From Prorocentrum cordatum (lineage: Eukaryota > Sar > Dinophyceae > Prorocentrales > Prorocentraceae): a DNA stretch of 55,000 nucleotides. The notes beneath the pieces were generated by a model. The model had not been told where the DNA came from. It searched no databases and was given only the letters and a program-made list of their open reading frames with translations. This document shows, one piece after another, positions 42,250-52,640 of this stretch; position 1 is the stretch's first letter; each line of letters starts with the position of its first letter. The stretch spans positions 749,287 to 804,286 of the forward strand of contig CAUYUJ010014260.1 of the NCBI GenBank assembly GCA_963575745.1, written 5' to 3'. Both the position numbers and the translations under genes were made by a program.

Positions 42250-43379
42250 CGTCATCCTCTAAAGGGGCCCCAGAACACACAAATAAATACACACAAATAA
42301 AATATTCCCCATATTTTCTCATAGTTTCTGGGTTTTTGTCTTCCCCCCCAGTTCCCATATTTTCGCATATTTTCCTGGGGATCGACGATTAATTGTGTCT
42401 GTGTGTTTTTTCCCCTCCTGATCCTCGTCGCCCGCCACGAGAAAGCCTCCGATCTGCCCCCGCAGCAAAACTGCGGTACGGCATGAAGGCTGCCCGCGCG
42501 TCCCTGTCTCTGCGGCCCGTCCTCGCGACATCGTGTGGCCTGGGGTCGCTGCAACCGTCTCCGTGTGGAGGTCCAGCGACCGCGGAATCATTCCAGCGCT
42601 TCAACACGGCAGCGCATCGCGCAGGCGCTTGAGTTGAAGACTGGTTGCAGTTCACTGCTATGTCTGAACTGGTGCTGGCGCGGGTCTCACGCACGTCCTC
42701 GCTGTTCGCAACATCACTTTTTCAATCATCCTTCAACAAGGAGGCGCCGGAGACCATTAGGGGCCTGTTGGGCTCTATTGGGGGGCCGCTGGGCACGCGT
42801 TTCGGGGTTCGGAAACATTTCGGGCATACTGCCCGATCGTGGGTCGTTACAATCTGAAGGCGCATGCGAATCAGATCGCTGGCGTCCTTAACCAACAACC
42901 CAAACCTTCAATTTCGTTTCGTGGGTATGGGCCCATGGAAGCTCGTTCCGACTCCCGCGGCATACAGCACATGTAACGAAACCAATACACTCACTTTGTG
43001 GTCGGGAGCTCTGGGAACCTCAGGTGTTGAACAAAGCACGACTTCTGGGATCTGGTGAGCCTGACGTTGGGAGGGGATCCAGAGAGTGGACCTGCCGACT
43101 GGCGGTGAAGAAGCGGCTCTGCATATTCCTTTCAAGTGAGGCGTGCGCGAGGCACCAGCAGCACGAGGAACCACCGTGCGAGACCGCCCAGACGCGGCAA
43201 ACGAAACGAACCGCTGCGGGAAAGTGTGCCCTGGCCCTGGCGTTCCTCGGGCGACGTCAACGGCCAGGGGTGCTCGCTGCGGCCCCCAAACGGCTGCAAC
43301 AAACTTCGAACGTCCCCTCACGAGGCACGGCTTTGCCGCAAGACGGACCCTCGGGCTCGCCTCAAGAAGAGTCCAGAAT
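42250..43379. other. Spacer with AT-rich patch at 42270-42400
   Basis: CCCATATTTTC occurs at about 42308 and 42354, followed by CTCATAGTTTC and GCATATTTTC. No gene was called in the rest. Confidence 0.4.
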
Positions 43380-43806
43380 ATCACTCCGAGTCCTGCTTTT
43401 CCGGGAGCCAAAATGGCCCAAGAGGCCCCCGAGATCGTTCGATCGTTCCAAGACTGCCCGAAAAGACGGCCGGAGAGCTCAGATACAGCCCAAGAAGCCC
43501 GCAATGCGACCCAAAGGGCCTTCAAGAAAGCCCCCAGAAGGCCAAAACCAAACGCGCATTGGGAGCCTTTCCTCCCAAGACGGCCTCCGACATCGCCAGC
43601 AAAACCCCAGAACCTCCCAGAAGCCCCCAAGAAACCCAACAGGCCACCAGGAGGCCCTGCGGAGCCCAAGAGAGGCTCTCAAGTGCCCCCAGCAAACCCT
43701 GCGATGCCCCAAGTAAGCCACATAGGCCTCCGAGATGCATCCCAGGAGAAGCCACGATGCAGCCAACGCGCCTCTAGCGCACGACCCAGGTTCGGAGGCG
43801 GGATGC
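43380..43806 (+). repeat. CCCAAGAGGC family copy
   Basis: Degenerate core near 43392-43412 (GAGTCCTGCTTTTCCGGG), CCCAAGAGG units, and a CGACCCAGGTTCGGAGGCGG tail near 43784. Confidence 0.55.
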
Positions 43807-44519
43807 ACTGGCAGAGTCCTGGTGGGGGAACATTCCGTTGTGTTGCTTTGGGGCTCCAACGTTTCTTCGGACAATGGGTAGGCGCGCGCGTTCACGCGCT
43901 TCTCTGCGCGACTGACGCCCGCGCCGTAGCGCGGCTGCGGCCTCTCAATGGCCGCACTGAGCGGCGAAGGCAAAGGCTACGGTATTGGCTGCAAACCTCA
44001 ATCAAAGATCGCTGATCCATCGGTGATCAACGCCCTGTCCCCGCCGCCTCCAACCCAGCGCTGTCCTCCTTCTGCGTTGCTCTTCAAATTTCTCTCCTTC
44101 GGGGTTGGGTCATATAGGTGCTTGCAACGCATGGGCTTCTCATACAGCTCTCACGCGGAACATCCTGCCTTCTGAAATGTTCATTCGCCTTGGATGGGCC
44201 CGTTGATCTTACCAGGCATTGCAAATACATTTGGCACGTCCCTCTGTTCCCCCCCCCCAGCCATGCCAGATTCCCACCATATATTCTGCCACCATGTCCC
44301 CTGCCTCGCTGGGGCTTGGCAGAATGCTGCAGGATGCCCAAGTCAGCGTAGCCACTACGAGAGCTCCGGAACGAATAAAGACGATAGGTACCACACGTTA
44401 CGGCTGTCAGTGCGCTGCTCGAAGAATCGCCACACGGAATGCTGCGCTGGCAAGATGGCGGGTCGTGTCGCGGGCAGCTGGACAGTCCAGCATAGCGCTG
44501 TGTGAAAACGGGCAAACAC
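43807..44519. other. Spacer, no gene called
   Basis: Nothing recognised; short open frames only. Confidence 0.35.
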
Positions 44520-44612
44520 TCCTCCTCCTCCTCCTCCTCCTCCTCCTCCTCCTCCTCCTCCTCCTTCTGCTCCTCCTCCTCCTCCTCCTCTTTCTTCTCT
44601 TGCCCCTCGCAG
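44520..44612 (+). repeat. (CTC)n array ending at an acceptor-like site
   Basis: CTC units pass through TTTCTTCTCTTGCCCCTCGCAG (AG at 44611-44612), a textbook 3' splice-site shape on the plus strand. The following plus frame (AVSAGHKVWAALEFRAMARR) is open but unrecognised. Confidence 0.7.
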
Positions 44613-45230
44613 CCGTATCGGCCGGCCACAAGGTGTGGGCCGCACTGGAATTCAGAGCAATGGCGCGTCGAACGGGTGGCCTCCATACATCATTCTGGTG
44701 GGGTCGTAGGCCTCTTTCAATCCACGACCCTGCAGTCTTCAATATCAGCAGGGAGTGCACGGCTCTGTCGGTGCATAAATCTCTGGATTATCCCTGGCGC
44801 TCCCGCTCATGCCTCTGCCTATCCTGCCCAAGTCACCCCCTCCCTCCTGCTCCTGCTCCTGCCGCCGCTCCTGCACCTCCGTTTTCCTCTTCCGACAAGT
44901 GCTCACCTCCTCCTCCGCCATCGTGCCTACTCTCGCAACTCCGAGGCGGAGGGGGCGAAGGAGCCGGTCTGAGGCAGAGGCCTCCCTCGTTTTGTGCGGG
45001 CAGCTCGGAGGCTTCCCGAGGCGACATTTGCAGCCAGGTCTGAGCTTCCTCGGGGAGTCAATTGCCAGAGATACTGGGAGAGCGTGGGCGAGGGAAGTCC
45101 TCCTCATCGTCCTTCTCCTGGTCTCCGCCGTCCCTCTGCAAGTTCTCCTCACCCACATCAACCTCCAATCCCATCCTCGGGCTCTTCCTCGTCGTCATGG
45201 TCTGGCTCTTCCAACCCCCATTATCCTCCC

Positions 45231-45481
45231 TCCTCCTCCTCCTCCTCCTCCTCCTCCTCCTCCTTCTCCCCCTTCGCCTCCTCCTCCTCCTCCTCCTCCT
45301 CCTCCTCATTGTCCTTCTTCTCCTAATCCTCCTCCTCCTCCTCCTCCTCCTCCTCCTCCTCCTCCTCATTGTCCTTCTTCTCCTAATCATCCTCCTCCTC
45401 CTCCTCCTCCTCCTCCTCCTCCTCCTCTCCTCCTCCTCCTCCTCCTCCTCCTCCTCCTCCTCCTCCTCCTCCTCTCCCGAG
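45231..45481 (+). repeat. (CTC)n array with internal duplication, ending in CCCGAG
   Basis: Two blocks share CTCATTGTCCTTCTTCTCCT (near 45306 and 45366). The array ends CTCTCCCGAG (AG at 45480-45481). On the minus strand the neighbouring segment reads VLSYARGALENGCSLEEPRP and RVHAESEEGVER up to GTAGTT, so the exon strand is ambiguous. Confidence 0.75.
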
Positions 45482-45579
45482 AACTACCGCTCCACCCCTT
45501 CCTCGCTCTCGGCGTGCACCCGGGGCCGCGGCTCCTCCAGACTGCACCCGTTCTCCAGGGCGCCGCGGGCGTAGCTCAG

Positions 45580-45966
45580 CACCTCCAGGGCCCTCCAAAC
45601 CAGTACATTGCTGATAAGGACATTGCTGACAAGGACGTATATCGGCGGTGGACAATCCTCCCTTTGGGAGACCACCCTTCAGTGAAAACGGCCGAGAACC
45701 GAAACCGACGGACCTGGAGCCGCAAGAATGACGGCCGCGACGCCCTCTCGCGAACCGAAAACGGCCAATTCGCTAATCGACGTGTCAGGGTAGGAGGTCC
45801 ATCAACCTCCGAGTATAAGTGGCCCTGGCAACTCTCCTCTCCCTCCTCGCCGGACCCATCTGCTCCAGGGCCCTCCAAACCAGGACATAGCCAACAAGGA
45901 CATTGCTAACAAGGACGTGCAGGTGGCCCTGGCAACTCCCTTCTCCCTCCTCGCTGGACCCATCTG
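45580..45966 (+). repeat. Tandem duplication, one copy split by an insertion
   Basis: Unit CTCCAGGGCCCTCCAAACCA ... ACAAGGACG then GTGGCCCTGGCAACTC ... GGACCCATCTG occurs as 45580-45864 and 45865-45966. The first copy carries about 180 extra bases between its two halves. Confidence 0.85.
45642..45813. mobile_element. Small inserted element, 172 bp, TATA flanks
   Basis: Absent from the tandem copy at 45865-45966. Flanked by TATA (45638-45641, 45814-45817). Its ends read inward TCGGCGGTGGA and CTCGGAGGTTGA, then (C)CTCC, as imperfect terminal inverted repeats. No coding capacity. Confidence 0.7.
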
Positions 45967-47599
45967 CACGCGAGCATGCGTGATCTGCCAGCGATTTTCC
46001 CGCTGCCTGTTTGTTAGGCACACGATGCCTGGCGACCAGCAGGTGATACCAGATAGTGCCAACCCTTTCGAGCACTGCGAAGAAAGTGTGATGCCAATTT
46101 GGGAAAGGAGGACGCCAACTATGCACTGGAACTGCTCCCTGCCAGGCGCACCCTGGGCGTGTACACCTATCTTGGATCCACGACTGGCTTGGCCAAAATC
46201 GGTGTCAGTGTACCGCTGCCGTCCCAAATCTTCTGAGCGCTCTGCCTCCTGGATGGTTCCCAGTCTCCTTGCGAGGTTTGCAGGTTTGCTCCTCGCTTTC
46301 TCCCCGTGGCGCCGCGAGCCTCCTGCCCAGGGAATCCTGCCTTCTCCCCCGCGCCACCCCTAAAACCAGCAGCACAGCCCCTGCGCATCACTTCGGACTC
46401 AAGGGCCGAAGCTGCACGCGCGGTGCCAATCTTCAGGGTTCGGTGCGGCTAGGAAGGTGCCACCTCCCCGCAAGAGCCGGATCACCAGCTGGCGTTGCCC
46501 CCCCCCCCCCCCCCCCACACTTGGTGCGGTGCCCCTCCCCTGGGTCCAAATCCCCCCCCCGCGTGCCGCTGCCGTTGCGCTGGTGAGGTTGTTGCTGCCT
46601 CGGGAGCTACACACTTACACCTGCGGCCCCCAAGAGCACGCCCATCTGCCTTTCCCGCTTCAATCCCGTGAAGCCCTCACGCGATTCGTGCCCCCCAACA
46701 GGGAGCTGGCTCCACCTGCAGGCTCGGCGAGGGAAGCTCGCATACCGTTGGAGGAGACAATTAGAGGTTAGAGGGGAACGGTCGGGAAGGGATGGCGGGC
46801 GAGGGGAGGGGGCTGAGGGGGAAGTTGGGGGGAACGGTAGAAGGTGGAGAAGGAGAAGGCTGCTCAGGAGGGGTGGAAAAAGGGGAGGATGAGGAGGAGC
46901 GTGGCGAGGATGAGCAATTGTGATGAGGAGGAGTGATGTCCTCCCAGCACACGCCGAGGCACCCTGCGGAGCCTGCGCTTAGAGAAAGGGAGGGAATGGC
47001 ATGATAGCTCTGCAGACATCCTCAGACCCCCTGCAATCCTCCGACTCAAAGCAGCCAGCTGCTACCCAAACCCCCCCTTTATAGTTACCTTCCTTCCTGC
47101 TCCTCGTCCCTCCTTCCCCTCCTCCTCCTCCTTCTCATCCTCCTCCTACTCCTAATCGAAATCTGGTCAGGAAGTGACCCACAACGACTGAAGACACACA
47201 TACACACACATGCGCGTACTTCCTCATGGTCTTCATCTATTATCTCTCGCTTATGTGTGCGGCGACATGTTGTGACAAGATCGCGAGGACGGCGGCGGTT
47301 GGCAACTCTTGCGGGCAATCGTGTGCAATTGATTCACCACCGCGGCGCCAAGATGACTTGCGGACATAGAGAATGGGTACGACAAATAAACTCCGTGATG
47401 CTTCAAGGCACGGCAGTGAAGAACCAAGGTTCAACATCGAAAAACAGTGCCCCGAACCACTTTCTCTATCACTCAGACTACGAGGCGGACCCTCAGAGGT
47501 CCTGTGATAAACCTATCGGCTTGCGCAACCAAACCTACAGGCCAAATGCGCGAGACGAGTCTGACGTGGCACAGGCTCGCCTCAATATTGCACATCCCG
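45967..47599. other. Spacer, no gene called
   Basis: Contains poly-C runs near 46498-46516, a purine-rich stretch at 46780-46900, and a CTCCTC...TAATC...GGTCAG acceptor-like string ending about 47170. No supported gene. Confidence 0.35.
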
Positions 47600-47685
47600 T
47601 AGCATACCATATATGTATAAACACATATACATATACTATACAGATATGCATACACACATACGTATATATATATATATATGTATCA
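47600..47685. repeat. TA/CATA microsatellite
   Basis: ACATATACATA and (TA)n tract. Confidence 0.9.
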
Positions 47686-48460
47686 AGCAAGTCCCCCCTC
47701 GGGGGTCACGTCCTTCACCCTGGATGGGGGGGGGGCAGGAGGGGCGAAGGCGGAGGGTCATGGTAACGATGGGGGTAACGGGGTATGTGACGGCGGCGCC
47801 CATGCAACTGTGAATGCGCTATACTTGCGACGACGACGGCCACGATGAGCACGAAAGACTAGGACGATGACTGCGAGGCCGTCCGCACCACGACACGCAG
47901 CACTCTCCCCACCTCCTCCCCACCCCTTCCCCGCGCTCCCCACCTCCTTTCCACCTCTCCCGTCCCATCGGTCATCGGCTCCTCTCCCAACCCTCCCCAG
48001 TCTCCCCACCTCCACCCACTCTCCCCACCCACTCTCGCCTCCTCTCCCAAACCTCCCTGCACAATTTCCCGGGCCAACCTCGGCCTCCAGCAGCGAGCAC
48101 GGCGGCTGCGCCAATACGACCTCGACCCCCCCCCATGCGGTTCCCCAGGACGAAGCGGCACCACGTCTCTTCATTGTCTCGTCCACCGCATCCTTCTTTG
48201 CATACTTCACCCCTCCGCGTCTGCTCCCACATTATGCCTCCATCGTCTTGCGCTCAACACGCATTGGTTATCCTACTCCGTCCGTCGGTCATGAATGCCA
48301 AGACCGTGGAAGAACGCGGGCAATCTGATTCGTAAAACAGAAAGCCTACGTGCAACACGCTACGCCAGTAAATGAACACATCCCAAAGTATGAATATAAA
48401 GCCACATTCGATAATCCAGATACTCCTGGTCGCAGCACGCGTAAGGACATAGTAGAAGTA
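47686..48460. other. Spacer, no gene called
   Basis: C-rich plus strand at 47900-48060 with CTCCCCACC repeats. Long frames on both strands reflect this bias. Confidence 0.4.
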
Positions 48461-48566
48461 GCGTTAAGTAGTAATTGCAGCAATAACGCTAGTAGTCGTA
48501 GTCGTGGTCGTACTCGCAGTAGCAATAGTAGCAATAGTAGTAGTAGTCGTAGTAGTAGTAGTAGTG

Positions 48567-48607
<41 letters not shown>

Positions 48608-48614
48608 GGTGGTG

Positions 48615-48660
<46 letters not shown>

Positions 48661-48688
48661 TAGTAGTAGTAGTAGTAGTAACAGTAAC

Positions 48689-48758
<70 letters not shown>

Positions 48759-48944
48759 CGAGTAGTACGAGTAGTAGTAGCAGTAGTAGTAGTAGTAGAA
48801 GTAGTAGTAGTAGTAATAGTAGTAGTAGTAGTACGAATAGTACGAGTAGTAATGGTGGTAGGAAAAGTAGAACAGGTGGTAGCGGCACTAGAAGCAGTGG
48901 CACGAGTATTGGAAGTAAACGTAGTGGTAGTAGCAGTAGTTGTT

Positions 48945-48986
<42 letters not shown>

Positions 48987-49238
48987 CGAGTACTCGTAGT
49001 AGTAGTAGTAGTAGTAGAAGAAGTCGTCGCAGTAGAAGTAGTAGTAATAGTAAACATGCAACTACTACTATTAGTAGTCGTAATAGCGGTAGTAGTAGTA
49101 GTGGTAGTAGTAGTAATCGTCGTACTACTACTAGTAGTATAGTAATAGTAGTAGTAGTAGTAGAAGAAGTAGTAGAAGTAGAAGTAGTAGCAGTAGTAGT
49201 AGTAGTAGCAGTAAGAGCAGTAGTCGTAGTAGTAGTAA

Positions 49239-49274
<36 letters not shown>

Positions 49275-49446
49275 AAGTAGTAGTAGTAGTAGTAGTAGTA
49301 ATAGTCGTAGTAGTAGTAATAGTAGTAGTAGTAGTAGTAGTAGTGGTGGAATTAGTAGTAGTAGTAGTAGTAATAGAAATAGTCGTAGTAGTAGCAATAG
49401 TAGTAGTAGCCGTCGTAGTAGTAGTCGTAGTAGTAGTAGTAGTAGA

Positions 49447-49480
<34 letters not shown>

Positions 49481-49712
49481 GTAGTAGTAGTCGTAGCAAT
49501 AGTAGTAGTGGTAGTAGTAGTAACAATAGTAGTAGTCGTAGTAGTAGTAATCGTAGTAATACTAGTAGTAGTAGTAGTAGTATTATTATTATTAGTAGTA
49601 GTAGTAGTAGTAGGAATAGTAGTAAAAGTAGTATCAGCAGCAGTAGTAGTAGTATTCGTAGTAGTAGTAGTTGTACTAGTAGTAGTAGTAGTAGTTGTTG
49701 TAGTGATAGTGA

Positions 49713-49750
<38 letters not shown>

Positions 49751-49775
49751 ATAGTAGTAGTAGTAGGAGTAGTAG

Positions 49776-49817
<42 letters not shown>

Positions 49818-49880
49818 TAGTAGTAGTAGTAGTGGTAGTAGTACTCATAATAGTAGTAATCATAGAAGTGGTACTAGCAA

Positions 49881-49925
<45 letters not shown>

Positions 49926-49968
49926 CAATCGTAGTAGTAATAGTCGTAGTAATAGGAGTAGTTTCCAA
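48461..49968. repeat. (AGT)n array, about 1.5 kb
   Basis: Nearly continuous AGT units with single-base variants (CGT, AAT, GGT, AAC). It gives poly-Ser and poly-Val frames on the plus strand and poly-Thr and poly-Leu on the minus strand; none is a gene. Confidence 0.95.
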
Positions 49969-50039
49969 ATCAGACCTTGCCTTTGTAGGGGTCCTAGCGG
50001 ATTCAAATGGTTAGGTGAGCTTTGCCACCGATTTCCACG

Positions 50040-50690
50040 GCCTGCCTGGGTGCCTGGGTGCCCAAATGCCCAGATGCCCGGGCGCCCGGGTGCCCAGGTG
50101 CCTGGATACCCGGGTGCCTTGTAGCCATATTCCCCTATGGATCTATAGCCCTATAGCCTTATAGCCCTGTAGCCTTTTAGCCCTATAGACCCATGGCCTA
50201 ATAGCCCTATAGCACGACAGCCCTATAGCCCTGTAGCCTTATAGCCTCATAGCCTTATAACCCTATCGCCCTAGTGCCCTATAGCTCCATAGCCCTATAC
50301 CCCAATAGCCCTAGAGCCTTATAGTTCTATAGCCCTATCGCCCTCGAGCCCATATAGCTCTATATGCCTATAGCCCTATAGCCCCGCAGCCCTATTTCCC
50401 TATAGCCCTGTGGTCCTATAGCCCTATAGCCTCATAGCCCTATAGGCCCATAGCCCAATAGCCTTACGGCCCCATAGCCGTGCAGCCCTATAACCGTATA
50501 GCACACTAGCTCAATAGCCCTATAATCTTATAGCCTTATAACCCTACAGCTCTATCGCCCTAGAGCCCTATAGTTCTCTCAATATATATATATATATATG
50601 TATGCCTATAGCCCTATAGCTCCCTAGCCCTGTATCCCTATGGTCCTATAGCCCAATAGCTCAATAACCTTAAGACACACTGTGATTAGG
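50040..50690. repeat. GGTGCCCGG and TATAGCCC satellites
   Basis: 50041-50122 has about eight ten-base GGTGCC(C/T)GG-like units. 50122-50690 has about 65 eight-base TATAGCCC variants, with a short (TA)n near 50583. Confidence 0.9.
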
Positions 50691-50724
50691 GGGTTCTCTG
50701 CGGCAACATACGTAGTAGCTGCCA

Positions 50725-50926
50725 GAAAAATAAAACCACTGTTAGTAATAGTAGGAGTAGTAGTAGCAAAGGTAATAGTAATAGGAATACTAGTATTAAC
50801 AGCACGACTATTAATATCGTAGTTAGTTGTCCGTAGTTAGCAATAGCAGCAGCAGTAGTGGTAGTAGTAGTAGTAGTAGTAGTCGCAAACATAGTAGTAG
50901 TAGTAGTCGTGGTCGTAGTAGTAGTC

Positions 50927-50969
<43 letters not shown>

Positions 50970-51141
50970 TAGTAGTAGTAATAGTAGTAGTAGTAGTAGT
51001 AGTACTAGTAGTAGTAGTAGAAATAATAGTAGTAATAGTAGTCGTAGTAATAGTAGTAGTCGTAGTAGTAGTAGCAGTAGTAGTAGTAGTAAAAGTACGA
51101 GTACGAGTAGTAGAAGCAATCGCAGTAGTAGTAGTAGTAGC

Positions 51142-51179
<38 letters not shown>

Positions 51180-51440
51180 TAGTAGTAGTAGTAATCATAG
51201 TAATCACAGTAGCAGTAGTAATCATAGTAGTAGTAGTAGTAGTCGTAGCAGTAGTAGTAGTCGTAGTAGTAGCAAGGGTCGCAGTAGTAGAAGTAGACGT
51301 AGTAGTAGTAGTAGCAGCAGTAGCAATAGCAGTAGTAGTAGTAGTAGTAGCAGTAGTAGTAGTAGTCGTAGTAGTAGTAGTAATAGTAGTAGTAGTAGTA
51401 GTCGCAGTAGTAGAAGTAGTAGTAATAGTAGTAGCAGTAA

Positions 51441-51497
<57 letters not shown>

Positions 51498-51518
51498 GAG
51501 TAGTAGTAGTAGTAGTAA

Positions 51519-51551
<33 letters not shown>

Positions 51552-51815
51552 CAGTAATAGTCGTAGTAGCACAAGTAGTAGCCGTAGTCGTAGTCGAAAT
51601 TGTAGTAGTAGTCGTTTCAACAGTAGTAGTAGTAGTAGTAGTAGTAGTAGCAACAACAATAACAATAGTAGTAGTAGTGGCAGTAGTAGTAGGAATAGTA
51701 GTAGTCGTAGTAGTCGTAGTGGCAGGAATACGAATAGTCGTAGTAGCACAAGTAGTCGTAGCTGTAGCAATCGTAGTGGTACTCGTCGTCGCAGTAATAA
51801 TGTGAATAATACTCA
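50725..51815. repeat. Second (AGT)n array, about 1.1 kb
   Basis: Same unit and strand as 48461-49968, separated by about 760 bp. Frames are artefacts. Confidence 0.95.
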
Positions 51816-51849
51816 TACGGTTGGCCTTACTCTGTTTGCGCAAGGGACG

Positions 51850-52640
51850 CTCTGGGATTCATCAGGGTTCCCTCCAGGATTTTTGCAAATTCTTGAAGAT
51901 CTGAAGATCCCCGAAAAATCCCCGAGGATCTGAAGGTTCCCTGGGGATTCCGTCTGGACTCCTGAGGGTACGAGGATTCTTCTGGGGTTTCTGAAGGCCC
52001 GAGGTTCCCAACAAATCCCCGAGGGATTCCAGAGGATCCGAAGATCCCCAAAAGGATTCCAGAGGAGTCCGCGGGATTCCTAAAGATCCGAGGACGCCTG
52101 AAGGATTACCGAGGATTCCCGAGGGATTCCCCCTACGGATTCCCGAGCAATCCTGGAAGATCCCTGCGGAGCCGCGAGGATCCCTGATGCATTCCAAAAG
52201 ACCAGAGGAATCCCGAATGGTTCTTGAAGACCCGAAGATCCCGTAAAGATTCCTGAAGATCCACGAGGGTTCCTTAGGGATTCTTGAGGATCCGGGAACT
52301 CCTGAAGGATTCCCAAGGCTTCAAAAGCGAACCCTGAGGATTCACAAGGATGCCCTAACGAGTCCTGATCAGAACATGCCCCAGGGATTCTCGGAAGAGC
52401 CACGTGGGTTCCAAAAGAGTTCCTGCGGATCCGAAGATTGTCTCGGGATTCCAAGGAGCGCCTGGGGGTCAGAAGAGCCCCAAGGGATTCCTGAGGGCCC
52501 GAGGAATTCCGAAGACTCCTCTCATGTTGCTGAGGATCCGAGGATCCACGTGGATTCCTGAAGGATTCTTGGGGAACCGATTATTCCCTAGGGACTGTTG
52601 CGGATCCGAGGGATCCTTCGAGAATCCTGAGGACCCTGGC
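51850..52640. repeat. ~10-bp GGATTCCNGA satellite
   Basis: Degenerate ten-base units alternating GGATTCC and GATCCGA(G/A) forms. Confidence 0.9.

Noticed and set aside
48350-50014. 554-residue poly-Ser/poly-Val frame (plus) and 540-residue poly-Thr/poly-Leu frame (minus)
   Set aside because: Both are translations of the (AGT)n array; two of three frames are open on each strand for that reason.
50583-50602. TATA-like string as a promoter
   Set aside because: A short (TA)n run inside a satellite; no gene follows.
50686-51933. Long Thr-, Ser-, Val-, Leu- and Tyr-rich frames on both strands
   Set aside because: Second (AGT)n array.
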